Positions 8,654-16,766 of a stretch of DNA of 64,000 nucleotides are shown here, in pieces. Every line of letters starts with the position of its first letter. The stretch's first letter is position 1. Both the position numbers and the translations under genes were made by a program. Below the pieces are notes generated by a model. That model was not told the DNA's origin, did no database searches, and saw nothing but the letters and a program-made list of their open reading frames with translations. The DNA comes from Aquimarina algicola (lineage in GTDB: Bacteria > Bacteroidota > Bacteroidia > Flavobacteriales > Flavobacteriaceae), in NCBI RefSeq assembly GCF_006443095.1, contig NZ_VFWZ01000002.1:124001-188000 (forward strand), written 5' to 3'.

Positions 8654-8885
8654 TTTTCCAATTTTTATAGTCGGCACGCAAACAATGTCCACAAGGTCTA
8701 TACCCGTTTTTTTTGGCTTGCTCTATTGTTTTAAAAAAAACACGGTTTTCTCTTTTCATTCTTTTCCCTGATTTGCATTGCAAAGTACCGTAAATCTTTA
8801 AGTTATGATTTCCGCCATATACAATTTCTTTTTGTTTTATTTTTTGATGAAGCGCTACATCATCAATGTCTATATGTTTTATCAT
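8640..8885 (-). CDS. Stand-alone Ada N-terminal (methylphosphotriester-acceptor) domain
   Basis: The protein has 81 residues from ATG 8885; another ATG at 8906 is possible. It matches the N-terminal domain of Ada, which takes methyl groups from phosphotriesters onto a zinc-bound Cys: VYGGNHNLKIYGTLQC, RENRVFF, GYRPCGHC. Of the four Ada zinc ligands, three are seen (LQC and CGHC). The residue four after the first Cys, which is Cys42 in E. coli Ada, is Lys here (CKSGK). The other Ada domains are encoded separately at 9614-10462. It is in an operon with both oxygenase genes. Confidence 0.82.
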   Translation of the reverse strand: MIKHIDIDDVALHQKIKQKEIVYGGNHNLKIYGTLQCKSGKRMKRENRVFFKTIEQAKKNGYRPCGHCLRADYKNWKNGLV

Positions 8886-8889
8886 TTTG

Positions 8890-9603
8890 TTAGTTAGTTG
8901 CTTCATGAAATATAACCCCTAAGGTATGACGTTCTCCACTAATTACTTCGCTTACTCCGTGTTTCATATTTACTCGATAGTAACCTCTTATTCCTTTAAC
9001 TGGCCGGAAATTGGTAGTAAAAATAAGCATGTCTCCTTTTCTGGGTTTTAAGACAGTGGCTTTAGATTGTGCCCTTGGTGTTTGTTGTGTCAAGACAAAT
9101 TCTCCTCCAGTAAAATCCTTGTCTGGTTCGTTTAAAAATAGAACGCATTGCATAGGAAAATAGACTTCTCCGTATAGATCCTGATGTAAAGTATTAAAGC
9201 CACCTTTTCCATATTTTAAAATCAATGGTGTTGGTTTTGATTGATTATTTTGATGGCAAAGTGACTGTAAATTTTCTAATGTCTCAGGAAATATTCTATC
9301 TATGTTTAGTACTCTCATCCAGAGGTTGGCAATGACTGAAAGTTTTGGATATATCATTTCTCTTAATATTTGGATAATTTCAGGGAGTGGATCATCAAAG
9401 TATTTATATTCACCCAAACCAAAACGATAGCGTTCCATTACTACGGTTTTTCGATACAAATTTTCGTTATCATATTTTTTTATGAATTCATTACACTGCT
9501 GGTCAGAAAGTATTTTTGGAATAGTGGCATAACCTTTTTGATTCATTGATTCTCTAACCGCTTGCCACTTGATCCTCGTCAGTCTTATTTTTAAATTTTC
9601 CAT
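8890..9603 (-). CDS. 2OG-Fe(II) oxygenase of the alkylation-repair operon
   Basis: The protein has 237 residues and a double-stranded beta-helix dioxygenase pattern: His140-x-Asp142 in LHQDLYGEVYF, a GGEFVL strand, and distal His215 or His226 with Arg225 in MKHGVSEV...GERHTLGVIFHEA. The family is found next to ada/alkB in many bacteria. The substrate is not established from sequence. It starts 10 bases after the stop of the AraC-MGMT gene and ends within or just before the Ada N-domain gene, so co-transcription is nearly certain. It is distinct from AlkB and lacks its nucleotide-recognition lid. Confidence 0.83.
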   Translation of the reverse strand: MENLKIRLTRIKWQAVRESMNQKGYATIPKILSDQQCNEFIKKYDNENLYRKTVVMERYRFGLGEYKYFDDPLPEIIQILREMIYPKLSVIANLWMRVLNIDRIFPETLENLQSLCHQNNQSKPTPLILKYGKGGFNTLHQDLYGEVYFPMQCVLFLNEPDKDFTGGEFVLTQQTPRAQSKATVLKPRKGDMLIFTTNFRPVKGIRGYYRVNMKHGVSEVISGERHTLGVIFHEATN

Positions 9604-9613
9604 AACTAAACAG

Positions 9614-10462
9614 CTATTTTGAGAGGTTAGTTATCGAAGCTTCCCAACCAATAATAGCAGTTTTTCGAGTTGTTCCCCACATATAACCACCAAACATTCC
9701 TGTTGATTGAATTACTCTATGACAAGGAATTAAAAAAGCAATAGGGTTATTACCAATTGCTGTCCCTACTGCTCTTGACGCTTTTGGTCGTTGAATAAGA
9801 TTTGCAATAGTTCCATATGTGGTTAGATTACCTACGGGTATTTTTAGTAAAGCTTCCCAAACTTTTAATTGAAAATCTGTTCCTTTAAGGTGTAGTTTAA
9901 TAGTATTTATCGCACTCCAATCCTTATTGTAAATTTGTAATGCATTTTCTTGTATTTTGTCTGTTTGCAATGTAAAATGTGCTTTAGGGAAACGTTTTTC
10001 AAGTTCTGAAAAGGCTATTTTTTTGTCATCTGAAAACCCCATATAACAAACTCCTTTGTAGGTAGAAGCTACTAAAATTTGTCCAAATAGACTTTCAGAA
10101 AAACTGTAATTTATCTTGAGGTTTTCTCCCTTGTTTTTAAATTCGCCAGGTGTCATCCCTTCAATTTTCACAAATAAATCATGTAACCTACCTGTACCAG
10201 AAAGCCCTGTTTTGTAAGCAGTTTCAGATAGGGTAGCTTTAGAATTGTTCAAAATTTGTTTTGCATGTTGTATACTTATAAATTGTAAGAATTTTTTGGG
10301 GCTAACACCTGCCCAATCGGTAAACATTTTTTGAAAATGAAAAGGACTTAGGTTAATTTTTTTGGCAATATCTTCAAGACTTGGTTGATCTGTATAGTTA
10401 TGTTGTATATATTCAATAGCGTCTGCTATTCGAGTATAATTTATGTATTCTTGCGCATTCAT
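9614..10462 (-). CDS. AraC-type HTH / O6-methylguanine-DNA methyltransferase fusion (Ada-like)
   Basis: The protein has 282 residues from ATG 10462; an in-frame TTG at 10471 is rejected. Residues about 10-105 form an AraC HTH (LEDIAKKINLSPFHFQKMF). Residues 120-280 form an MGMT domain with the suicide cysteine in IPCHRV (Cys247) and the GTAIGNNP segment. It corresponds to E. coli Ada without its N-terminal zinc domain, which is the separate gene at 8640. It heads the four-gene repair operon and probably controls it, though methyl sensing would then have to involve a second protein. Confidence 0.9.
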   Translation of the reverse strand: MNAQEYINYTRIADAIEYIQHNYTDQPSLEDIAKKINLSPFHFQKMFTDWAGVSPKKFLQFISIQHAKQILNNSKATLSETAYKTGLSGTGRLHDLFVKIEGMTPGEFKNKGENLKINYSFSESLFGQILVASTYKGVCYMGFSDDKKIAFSELEKRFPKAHFTLQTDKIQENALQIYNKDWSAINTIKLHLKGTDFQLKVWEALLKIPVGNLTTYGTIANLIQRPKASRAVGTAIGNNPIAFLIPCHRVIQSTGMFGGYMWGTTRKTAIIGWEASITNLSK

Positions 10463-10640
10463 TATTTTCAAATTTTATAACAGCAAAAATAGAATTGATT
10501 AGACCTCTATAAAACCCAAAAATTGCTGAATGTATAGGTATTTCTTATATAACACACAACGTAAGATATAAAAACACGTTTCAATGTATTTTCATCCATT
10601 GTTATGGATTCACGGGTGATTTATTCAATCTTTTTTTAAT

Positions 10641-11627
10641 TTAAGTCTGAGTACCGTATCCTTTTTTGACATCATGTTGTTCTAACCATTTTAAAATGGT
10701 TTGGGTAGTTTCTTTTGGTTTTTCTTGTTGAATACAATGACCACAATCAAGGCTAACCACTTCTACATTAGGAACAAAATCTCTAAGGTTCTTAGACTTA
10801 GGAATCATATCCTGTTCACCATATATCATCAATGTAGGATGTTTAATAATTGGGTTTACGTCTGCAAGTAAATGCCAATTTCGATCAAGGTTTCTGTACC
10901 AATTTATACCACCTGTAAATCCTGATGCTTCAAATGCTGAAATAAAAATGGCTAGTTCATCTTCACTCATTATTGGTTCTCCAAGTGGTTTTTCTGCTTT
11001 TGCAAGATTAATCATTAACATTCCCGGTTCGGGTGATGTAAGAGGTACATTTTTTCTGAATAAATTGCGAAGAAAATTAGAATTGTTTTTATCTAATATA
11101 GCATCTGCGACTCCTTGTTGTCGATTGAAGTGAACAAAATAATTATCTTCTCCAAATATCTCTTCCATCCACTCAATCCAAGGCTTTTTTCCACGAACTT
11201 GATATGGCAAAGCCAAATTTACTATTTTTCTTACTCGTTCCGGATGCAATAATGCAAGATTCCAAACAACATTTGCCCCCCAATCATGACCAATGAAAAT
11301 GGCGTCTTTATACCCATAATAATCAAGTAGCGAAACTAAATCACCTGTTAAATGTTTTATGTCGTACTCCTTTACTTCAGTAGGACAGGATGATTTTCCG
11401 TAACCTCTTTGATTAGGAACAATGACATGATATCCTGCTTTGACAAGTTCAGAAATTTGGAAACGCCAAGAAAACGCATGCTCTGGGAAGCCATGGCAGA
11501 GTACAATGGGTTTATCTTTATTTTGTTTGCCTGCCTCAAATACTTCGAGCTCAATATCATTAACTGAAATCATAGTAGAACTTGGAAATTCGATTGAATT
11601 ATTTTTTTTGTTCATTGCGTTTGTCAT
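10641..11627 (-). CDS. Alpha/beta-fold hydrolase, epoxide hydrolase/dehalogenase-like
   Basis: The protein has 328 residues. Motifs: HGFPEHAFSWR (45-55, oxyanion HGFP), NQRGYGKSS, and the nucleophile elbow GHDWGANVVW with Asp115. Asp in place of Ser is typical of epoxide hydrolases and haloalkane dehalogenases. The acid/His end includes LDCGHCIQQEKP. There is no signal peptide. The divergence of families in this fold means the substrate is open. It is a single gene, 65 bases after the YafY-type regulator upstream on the same strand, which may control it. Confidence 0.83.
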   Translation of the reverse strand: MTNAMNKKNNSIEFPSSTMISVNDIELEVFEAGKQNKDKPIVLCHGFPEHAFSWRFQISELVKAGYHVIVPNQRGYGKSSCPTEVKEYDIKHLTGDLVSLLDYYGYKDAIFIGHDWGANVVWNLALLHPERVRKIVNLALPYQVRGKKPWIEWMEEIFGEDNYFVHFNRQQGVADAILDKNNSNFLRNLFRKNVPLTSPEPGMLMINLAKAEKPLGEPIMSEDELAIFISAFEASGFTGGINWYRNLDRNWHLLADVNPIIKHPTLMIYGEQDMIPKSKNLRDFVPNVEVVSLDCGHCIQQEKPKETTQTILKWLEQHDVKKGYGTQT

Positions 11628-11692
11628 TTTTTTGTTTAAAAATTATTGTGATACAAAAGTAAAATCAGTCGGCGACAGCCTTATGGCAAGGG

Positions 11693-12382
11693 TTAATTAT
11701 ATTTGTCAAAATACTCTTGTAAAGTCATATTATGAGGTTCGAATTTTTCTGTTAGCATTTCCATTTTTTGAATTCTATCGGGTCTAAAAAACCTAAACTC
11801 ATTGCGCAAACGACACCGTGCAATTAAATACCAATTTTCAGAATTTAATATCGCAAAAGGTTCTATCAATCTAATTGACATACAATTTTCTTTGTTGATA
11901 TATTCTATTTTAACAAGTTTGTAATTAGTCAATGCATTTTGCAAATCTGATAAATTGTCGCTATTTCTTTCTTGATGTATAACTTGGTTGTATTGAGTCC
12001 TATCCTTTAATAAATTTGTTTTGTCTTTGACCGTATATTTTAGGATTGATTTTATTTTATCAATTGCTTCTGAATAGTCTTTTATAAATGATGCGTCTTT
12101 ACTGTTTAATACTAATTGTTCTGCAAGTATTAAAGCATTTGCTTGTTTTTCGGTAAACATTACAGGTGGGATTTTATATCCGTCCATTAATGTATATCCT
12201 TTTCCTTCTTCTGTTAATACAGGAACCCCAGACTGTTCTAATGCTTTTATATCTCTGTAAATAGTTCTTTTACTAACATCAAATTTATTTGCTAATTCTG
12301 AAGCTGTCAAAATTCGTTTCGTCTGTAATTGAATTAAAATTGCTGTTAATCTTGATAGTCTATTTGTTTCAGAATAATCCAT
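11693..12382 (-). CDS. HTH/WYL-domain transcriptional regulator (YafY type)
   Basis: The protein has 229 residues. The N-terminal DeoR-like winged HTH (RLTAILIQLQTKRILTASEL, then FDVSKRTIYRDIKALEQSG) is followed by a linker and a WYL domain (VKIEYINKENCMSIR...EPFAILNSENWYLIARCR...FRFFRPDRI). WYL regulators respond to small ligands or nucleic acids. It lies upstream of the epoxide-hydrolase-like gene on the same strand, so local control is plausible but not shown by a visible operator. Confidence 0.87.
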   Translation of the reverse strand: MDYSETNRLSRLTAILIQLQTKRILTASELANKFDVSKRTIYRDIKALEQSGVPVLTEEGKGYTLMDGYKIPPVMFTEKQANALILAEQLVLNSKDASFIKDYSEAIDKIKSILKYTVKDKTNLLKDRTQYNQVIHQERNSDNLSDLQNALTNYKLVKIEYINKENCMSIRLIEPFAILNSENWYLIARCRLRNEFRFFRPDRIQKMEMLTEKFEPHNMTLQEYFDKYN

Positions 12383-12582
12383 TTTTAAATATAGTTATTG
12401 TTTTTTTCAAATGGCTTACAAGGAGTTTGTATGTGAAAAGTAGCATGATATTAGTTTTCATTATAGAAACTACAGTAATAAAAAAGTGCAAAACTTTATG
12501 TCCTGCACTTAATGCGCTATTTTGTATACCTGTTGTTGTGCTCTGTCATTTTGTGACATGAAATATTCATTATTGTTAAAGT

Positions 12583-12963
12583 TTATAGCACACTTTGATA
12601 AAGGATTTTATCTATATACCAAGAACTATTTTCTTTAACAAGAAACAAATAATCACATCCTTTTCGATTTTCTGCCCAATACATATCTATTTTAACTACA
12701 GCTATTCTATCTTGAGTATTTAAAATTTCTATATCAATTTCAGATTCGGGCATGATTTTTTCTTTATTATATAACAAAACCCATTGTTTGATTTCCTCTA
12801 TTCCTACTGTTGATAAATCAAGCCATTTTTGGGAATCATAGTCATAAATAAAACCAGTTTTGGTTGCATTTTTAGCAAAGTATTTGTCTATTAAATTTGT
12901 ATCGAGTTCTTTAAAAGCCTTAGGATACATTTTAGAAACCTTTATAATTTCATTTTCATTCAT
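12583..12963 (-). CDS. NTF2-like (SnoaL/lumazine-binding type) small protein
   Basis: The protein has 126 residues, with no signal. The pattern of an N-terminal helix (YPKAFKELDTNLIDKYFAKNATKTG), a segment with VGIEEIKQWV, and four C-terminal strands (IAVVKIDMYWAE, CDYLFLVKENSSWYIDKIL) fits the NTF2-like cone fold. Members are enzymes or ligand binders, and no catalytic residues can be assigned. It is monocistronic, between the regulator gene and a lipoprotein gene. Confidence 0.65.
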   Translation of the reverse strand: MNENEIIKVSKMYPKAFKELDTNLIDKYFAKNATKTGFIYDYDSQKWLDLSTVGIEEIKQWVLLYNKEKIMPESEIDIEILNTQDRIAVVKIDMYWAENRKGCDYLFLVKENSSWYIDKILYQSVL

Positions 12964-13165
12964 TTCTATAAATATTTTATTTAATGAAATAAAAGTAGGG
13001 AGAGGATATGACAGCCCTATGTCAACTACGTTTAGAAACTTTCAAAATATTTTTTAAGTTTAAAATTGCTAGATTCAATTCTCCTATTTGCTTATTCTTG
13101 CTTATGAATTGAATGATAGATTATCTTCAATTGACATTAATTCTAAATTAATTTTCTATTAACAA

Positions 13166-13642
13166 CTATTTTATTCTTTTTATTGTAGATAAATATTTCA
13201 AACAATATTCAGGTTCTCCTTTACCTAACTCTTTTTGATCAATCGAAACTATCTTAAACACCTCTTCTTGAGACTCTAGGATTCCTTCCATTCTATATTC
13301 AGTTCCACCGCTTCCACCTGCTTCACTAAACGTGTAATAGCTTAAAGTAAATCCATTTTCAAAAGTATAGGATTCTGTGTATTTCTCTTTTTTAATGTTT
13401 GATTGAAACTTAGCAATACCGAATTGCCTAATTGCCCTCCCGTTAGGATTTAAATCGATTGTTAGCCTATCCTCATTTTTAAAAATATGATGTTTTTGAG
13501 GAATCATTAATTTGATATTTAATGTTTTCGATTCTAACTCAAAAAGATTCTCTAAAAGCAATACTTGTTTAAAGTCTTTTTTATTTGAATTACAAGATAA
13601 TAGCAAGGTTATCGCAAATAAGACTATTAATTTCACTTTCAT
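13166..13642 (-). CDS. Lipoprotein of unknown function
   Basis: Residues 1-17 from ATG 13642 form a lipoprotein signal (MKVKLIVLFAITLLLSC). An upstream in-frame ATG at 13666 would add a charged extension before it and is less likely. The mature part of about 140 residues is beta-rich and polar (QKHHIFKNEDRLTIDLNPNG, FENGFTLSYYTFSEAGGSGG). No family is recognised. It is probably exported to the periplasm or outer membrane. Confidence 0.62.
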   Translation of the reverse strand: MKVKLIVLFAITLLLSCNSNKKDFKQVLLLENLFELESKTLNIKLMIPQKHHIFKNEDRLTIDLNPNGRAIRQFGIAKFQSNIKKEKYTESYTFENGFTLSYYTFSEAGGSGGTEYRMEGILESQEEVFKIVSIDQKELGKGEPEYCLKYLSTIKRIK

Positions 13643-13682
13643 TTTTTTAATTTTTGCTAGCATCATGATTAGTACTTTTGGA

Positions 13683-14023
13683 CTAAGTATTTTCTAATTC
13701 GGTAGACAGAATTTCCCAAGAAAACTTTACTAACTCTGAGTTTTCCATATCAATAAAATCAACCAGTTCTAAATTATTAAAGATATAGTGATCACTAAAT
13801 ATACCAAGGCATTATCATGATCCCAAATTTTTACTTGAAGAAACTCACCGATAATTCCTTCTCTTGTAAATATCTCTTTTACTTTTCTGTTTATTACTAG
13901 CGCCCTATCAAGACGGCCTAAAATATCATATAATTTAATATTTTCTTTGAAATTAGGATCGCAACGCATAATGGTATTCTCTGGTTTTGGGAAAACACTT
14001 CTAAGGAATTTCCTTTTTGGTAT
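13683..14023 (-). pseudogene. Frameshifted and 5'-truncated Imm11 (DUF1629) gene
   Basis: A first frame (14023 down to about 13798) reads FPKPENTIMRCDPNFKENIK, LYDILGRLDRALVINRKVKE and WDHDNALVY. A one-base loss then moves the match to the next frame: SDHYIFNNLELVDFIDMENS, then ELVKF to a stop at 13683-13685. Both parts align with the intact protein at 4773-5441 (YYDPQYPEGIQLYNFL; CDH...DYFICNVLSKIDIFDMEESE). The N-terminal 60 or so residues and the C-terminal domain are missing. A truncated start at ATG 13969 exists, but the product would be a fragment. Confidence 0.75.
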
Positions 14024-14055
14024 TTATTAGATGTAGCCCTTCATCAGGAACACAA

Positions 14056-14090
14056 AATAGCGGTTCAAGTTGACATCAAAAACCGCTATT
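14056..14090. terminator. Rho-independent terminator of the CMD-family gene
   Basis: A 10-bp perfect stem (AATAGCGGTT / AACCGCTATT) encloses a 15-base loop. It is 26 bases past the stop of the gene at 14116 on the minus strand. It shares its sequence core and loop words (CAAGTTGACAT) with repeat family D. Confidence 0.75.
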
Positions 14091-14115
14091 CTTTATACAA
14101 GTGTGTTCTAAACTG

Positions 14116-14586
14116 TTATTTTTCCTCTTTTCTTTCTTCTATGACTTCTTTCAACGTAAAAGTACCATTCAATGCAGAAGGAAAACCTGCATAAACCGAC
14201 ATCAAAATCATAATTTCTGAAAGCTCTTGTTCGGTAACTCCAACATTCAAAGCAGCATTAATATGGACTTTTAGTTGTGGACTAGCATTCCCCATTGCAA
14301 CTAAGGCGGCGACAACTGCAATTTCTTTTGTTCTATTGTCCAAAATTTCCCTGCTGTAAACGTCTCCAAATGGATATTCGATGGTGTATTTTCCCAAGTC
14401 AGGCGAAACATTTTTTAAGCTTTCTATTACGTTCACGCCAGCTTGTCCGTCAATTTCCTTTAACTTTTCCCAACCTTTCTTAAATCGTTCTGTTTTTGTA
14501 CTGTCCATTTTAGTTTGATTTTCTGTTTGTCCGTATCCACTTATAGTGATGAATAAAGAGAATAGTAGAATTGATAAATAATTCAT
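14116..14586 (-). CDS. Carboxymuconolactone decarboxylase (AhpD-like) family protein, exported
   Basis: The protein has 156 residues from ATG 14586. A signal peptide (MNYLSILLFSLFITISGYGQ) is followed by a CMD domain: KEIAVVAALVAMGNASPQLKVHINAALNVGVTEQELSEIMILMSVY (quoted in part). It lacks the CxxC of AhpD, so peroxidase-partner activity is unlikely; such proteins are called CMD family without a known reaction. The divergent signals around it and a terminator downstream make it monocistronic. The AraC gene at 14648 lies just upstream on the same strand and may regulate it. Confidence 0.8.
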   Translation of the reverse strand: MNYLSILLFSLFITISGYGQTENQTKMDSTKTERFKKGWEKLKEIDGQAGVNVIESLKNVSPDLGKYTIEYPFGDVYSREILDNRTKEIAVVAALVAMGNASPQLKVHINAALNVGVTEQELSEIMILMSVYAGFPSALNGTFTLKEVIEERKEEK

Positions 14587-14647
14587 TTTGTTTTTATACA
14601 AAACTAATGGTAGAAAGAAGTTCCTTTACAGGACTTTTTCGAGATTT

Positions 14648-15460
14648 TCAGACACTTTTGAAGTCTGTAGGCGAAAGGTTTGTTTTCTGTTTAAATATTC
14701 TTGAAAAATAGGAGCTGTCCTCAAAACCTAATCGAAATGCAATTTCTTTTACTGACAGATCCGTAAAATAAAGTAATCGTTTGGCTTCTGTAATTTTCTT
14801 TTCTAAGATGATTGTTTTAGGGCTTTGACCGTAATTTTCTTTACAGATTTCGTTGAGTTTATCAATAGTCAAATTCAACTTAGAAGCGTAATCGTTTACA
14901 GAAAGGTTTTTGTTTATGTTATCTAATACTAGTTTTGAAAACTTTAAGGTTGTTTTTGAATAAAATCCTTTGTTTTGAAGCAATTCGTTAGACAGCCTTC
15001 TTAATTTAAGTAGTAAAAATGAAATTCCTTGAATAATTGTTTTTTCACTCAAGCTATCATTATACTTGAATTCTTCGATAAGTTGTTCAAACAGGGGTTT
15101 TAAGCTTTTTTTATCTATAGATGACAAGTCCAGATATGGGATGTTGGTAAATTCTATTGTTGGTTCTTTTAGAAGATGCTTGTCAAAGACAACAATATAT
15201 CCTTTTGAGTTTTTTGAATAAGACCAATTATGAACCTGTTTTGGTTGCATTAAAAACAATCTGTCGTGTTTGATTTCATATTCCTCAAAGTCGATTACAT
15301 TAATTCCTACACTTTTTGTAAACCAAACAAGAGAATAAAAGTCGTGTCTATGTGGCCATTCAATATCTGGATCTTCTGTTCCCTCAAAAGTACCAATGTA
15401 GAAAAACTTTTCTTTTGGGTTAGAAACTATAATGTCTGATATAGAATATTCTTTCAGCAG
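14648..15460 (-). CDS. AraC-family transcriptional regulator without a standard start codon
   Basis: The C-terminal 100 residues are a clear AraC HTH pair (YASKLNLTIDKLNEICKENY; LSVKEIAFRLGFEDSSYFSR; IFKQKTNLSPTDFK). In the same frame the match continues upstream of the first in-frame ATG (15250) and TTG (15259). It covers a cupin-like N-terminal domain (FFYIGTFEGTEDPD, EWPHRHDFYSLVWF), back to about CTG 15460, only 12 bases from the DinB gene stop. No ATG, GTG or TTG exists in this extension. Either CTG/ATC is used or the start codon has mutated and the gene is damaged. It is probably a local regulator of the CMD gene. Confidence 0.72.
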   Translation of the reverse strand: MLKEYSISDIIVSNPKEKFFYIGTFEGTEDPDIEWPHRHDFYSLVWFTKSVGINVIDFEEYEIKHDRLFLMQPKQVHNWSYSKNSKGYIVVFDKHLLKEPTIEFTNIPYLDLSSIDKKSLKPLFEQLIEEFKYNDSLSEKTIIQGISFLLLKLRRLSNELLQNKGFYSKTTLKFSKLVLDNINKNLSVNDYASKLNLTIDKLNEICKENYGQSPKTIILEKKITEAKRLLYFTDLSVKEIAFRLGFEDSSYFSRIFKQKTNLSPTDFKSV

Positions 15461-15471
15461 GATGTTATGTG

Positions 15472-15945
15472 TTAAATAAATTTTCTAATACTCATCATAT
15501 GACCTAAATGTAATCCTTCATGATAATTATTAAATTCGAAGGCATCCATTAGTGAACTTAAATAAAACCCTGTTCCTGTCATTCGTTCGTTGTAAGTATT
15601 AAAAATACCATTATAAAAATCTGTTTTTGTTTTTTCAATCATAGAAATTAACAAAATTTTCAGCGCTTCCATTTCGGATTCAGTTATTAATCCTGTAGGT
15701 TTTGTTCCGTGTTTATAAAGTTCGAATAGTTCATCTGAGATATATCCTTTGAGATTCGAACCTTTATAAATTAATGCTTGTTGGGCTACTATTATGTGTC
15801 CAATATTCCAAATTAAGTTATTATTAAATCCATTTGGTATTTTGTTAAGCTGTTCCAAAGTGTATTTGTCAAAATAATCCAAGTAGAGATTTCGACTTGT
15901 TTCCCAGACTGTGAATACAGATTCCATTTTAATTTCTGTTGTCAT
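15472..15945 (-). CDS. DinB-superfamily protein
   Basis: The protein has 157 residues, a four-helix bundle. The metal ligands expected for the DinB/YfiT fold are visible as His49 (WNIGHIIVAQQ) and the His pair in FNNYHEGLHLGHMMSI. The family includes thiol-dependent S-transferases and many proteins of unknown function. The start is ATG 15945. Its stop is directly followed by the frame of the AraC gene, so the two are likely co-transcribed. Confidence 0.8.
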   Translation of the reverse strand: MTTEIKMESVFTVWETSRNLYLDYFDKYTLEQLNKIPNGFNNNLIWNIGHIIVAQQALIYKGSNLKGYISDELFELYKHGTKPTGLITESEMEALKILLISMIEKTKTDFYNGIFNTYNERMTGTGFYLSSLMDAFEFNNYHEGLHLGHMMSIRKFI

Positions 15946-15983
15946 TTCTCAAATATTGGGTGAGTGTATGAGTAGTAGATTTA

Positions 15984-16063
15984 CACTATTACTTTTCAAT
16001 TTACAATATACTTAATTTAACGAAAAAGCGGTTCGAGTTGACACTTAAAACGGTTATTACTTA
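15984..16063. repeat. Intergenic repeat family D, copy 1
   Basis: About 75 bases match 18638-18715 nearly exactly in the first 55 (blocks TTACAATATACTTAATTTAA and CGAAAAAGCGGTTC). In this copy the second arm of the terminator hairpin is changed (AAAACGGTTATT), so the stem of the other copy cannot form. It lies 20-100 bases after the stop of the gene at 16086. Confidence 0.75.
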
Positions 16064-16085
16064 CCCCCTCTTATTAGGCAATGTT

Positions 16086-16676
16086 TTATTTGATCAAAAT
16101 CCCAATCCCAGCTAGTCTTTCTATATTTTGCTTAGCCATTTTGAGGTAATTTTTATAATCATTCTCAAATTTAGATTGAGTTATATCACCAAGTCGGTCT
16201 ACATACTTCAAACAATTCTTAAACAGTTCTAATTCGTTTTGATTGGCTGGTTTAAAATTATTCCATTCTTGATATTGTCTGTCAAACTGAGCGTCCCAAG
16301 CTTCAAAAATCAGATTGTATTGATGGTTTTCTGCATCTTCATCATATTCATCTTCATTATCAATTTCTAATGGTTCTCTTCCTCCAAAATTTGGAACAGG
16401 CGAGCGTAATACGGTGAAATTAATCACTTCTTTATCCTGTAACTCTAGAACAATTAAGCCAGGACTCCACTCAATTAACCAATAACATTTATTTTCAAAC
16501 AAAATGTAGCTCCATCTTGCAGCAGTGTGCAAAATTGCAGAAAACCCTTCTACATAATCAATTTCTTTTGCAGGTTTTAGGTTTGGTATGATGTACGTTC
16601 TAAAATATTCATTATCTGGCTTCTCAACTTCGGCTGTCAATGGATTATTATTCTCATCCCAAATAATATATTTCAT
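16086..16676 (-). CDS. Hypothetical acidic protein, 196 aa
   Basis: A cytosolic protein without signal or membrane segment, rich in Trp and Asn. The N-terminal half looks like a small beta domain (WSYILFENKCYWLIEWSPGL), then comes an acidic linker (EIDNEDEYDEDAENHQY) and a helical C-terminus. I do not recognise the family; the acidic small-protein character and the location fit the immunity-type proteins of this region. It is monocistronic. Confidence 0.6.
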   Translation of the reverse strand: MKYIIWDENNNPLTAEVEKPDNEYFRTYIIPNLKPAKEIDYVEGFSAILHTAARWSYILFENKCYWLIEWSPGLIVLELQDKEVINFTVLRSPVPNFGGREPLEIDNEDEYDEDAENHQYNLIFEAWDAQFDRQYQEWNNFKPANQNELELFKNCLKYVDRLGDITQSKFENDYKNYLKMAKQNIERLAGIGILIK

Positions 16677-16766
16677 GAATTCTGTGTTTTAAATATTGCC
16701 TTACGGTTTAGCTAAACGATATAGCAATACTATAAGCATTCTAACCATTATTGATAGTAGTGTTCT

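Noticed and set aside
15984..16063. Terminator in repeat D copy 1
   Set aside because: The second arm reads AAAACGGTTATT and does not pair with AGCGGTT, so the hairpin of the sister copy cannot form.
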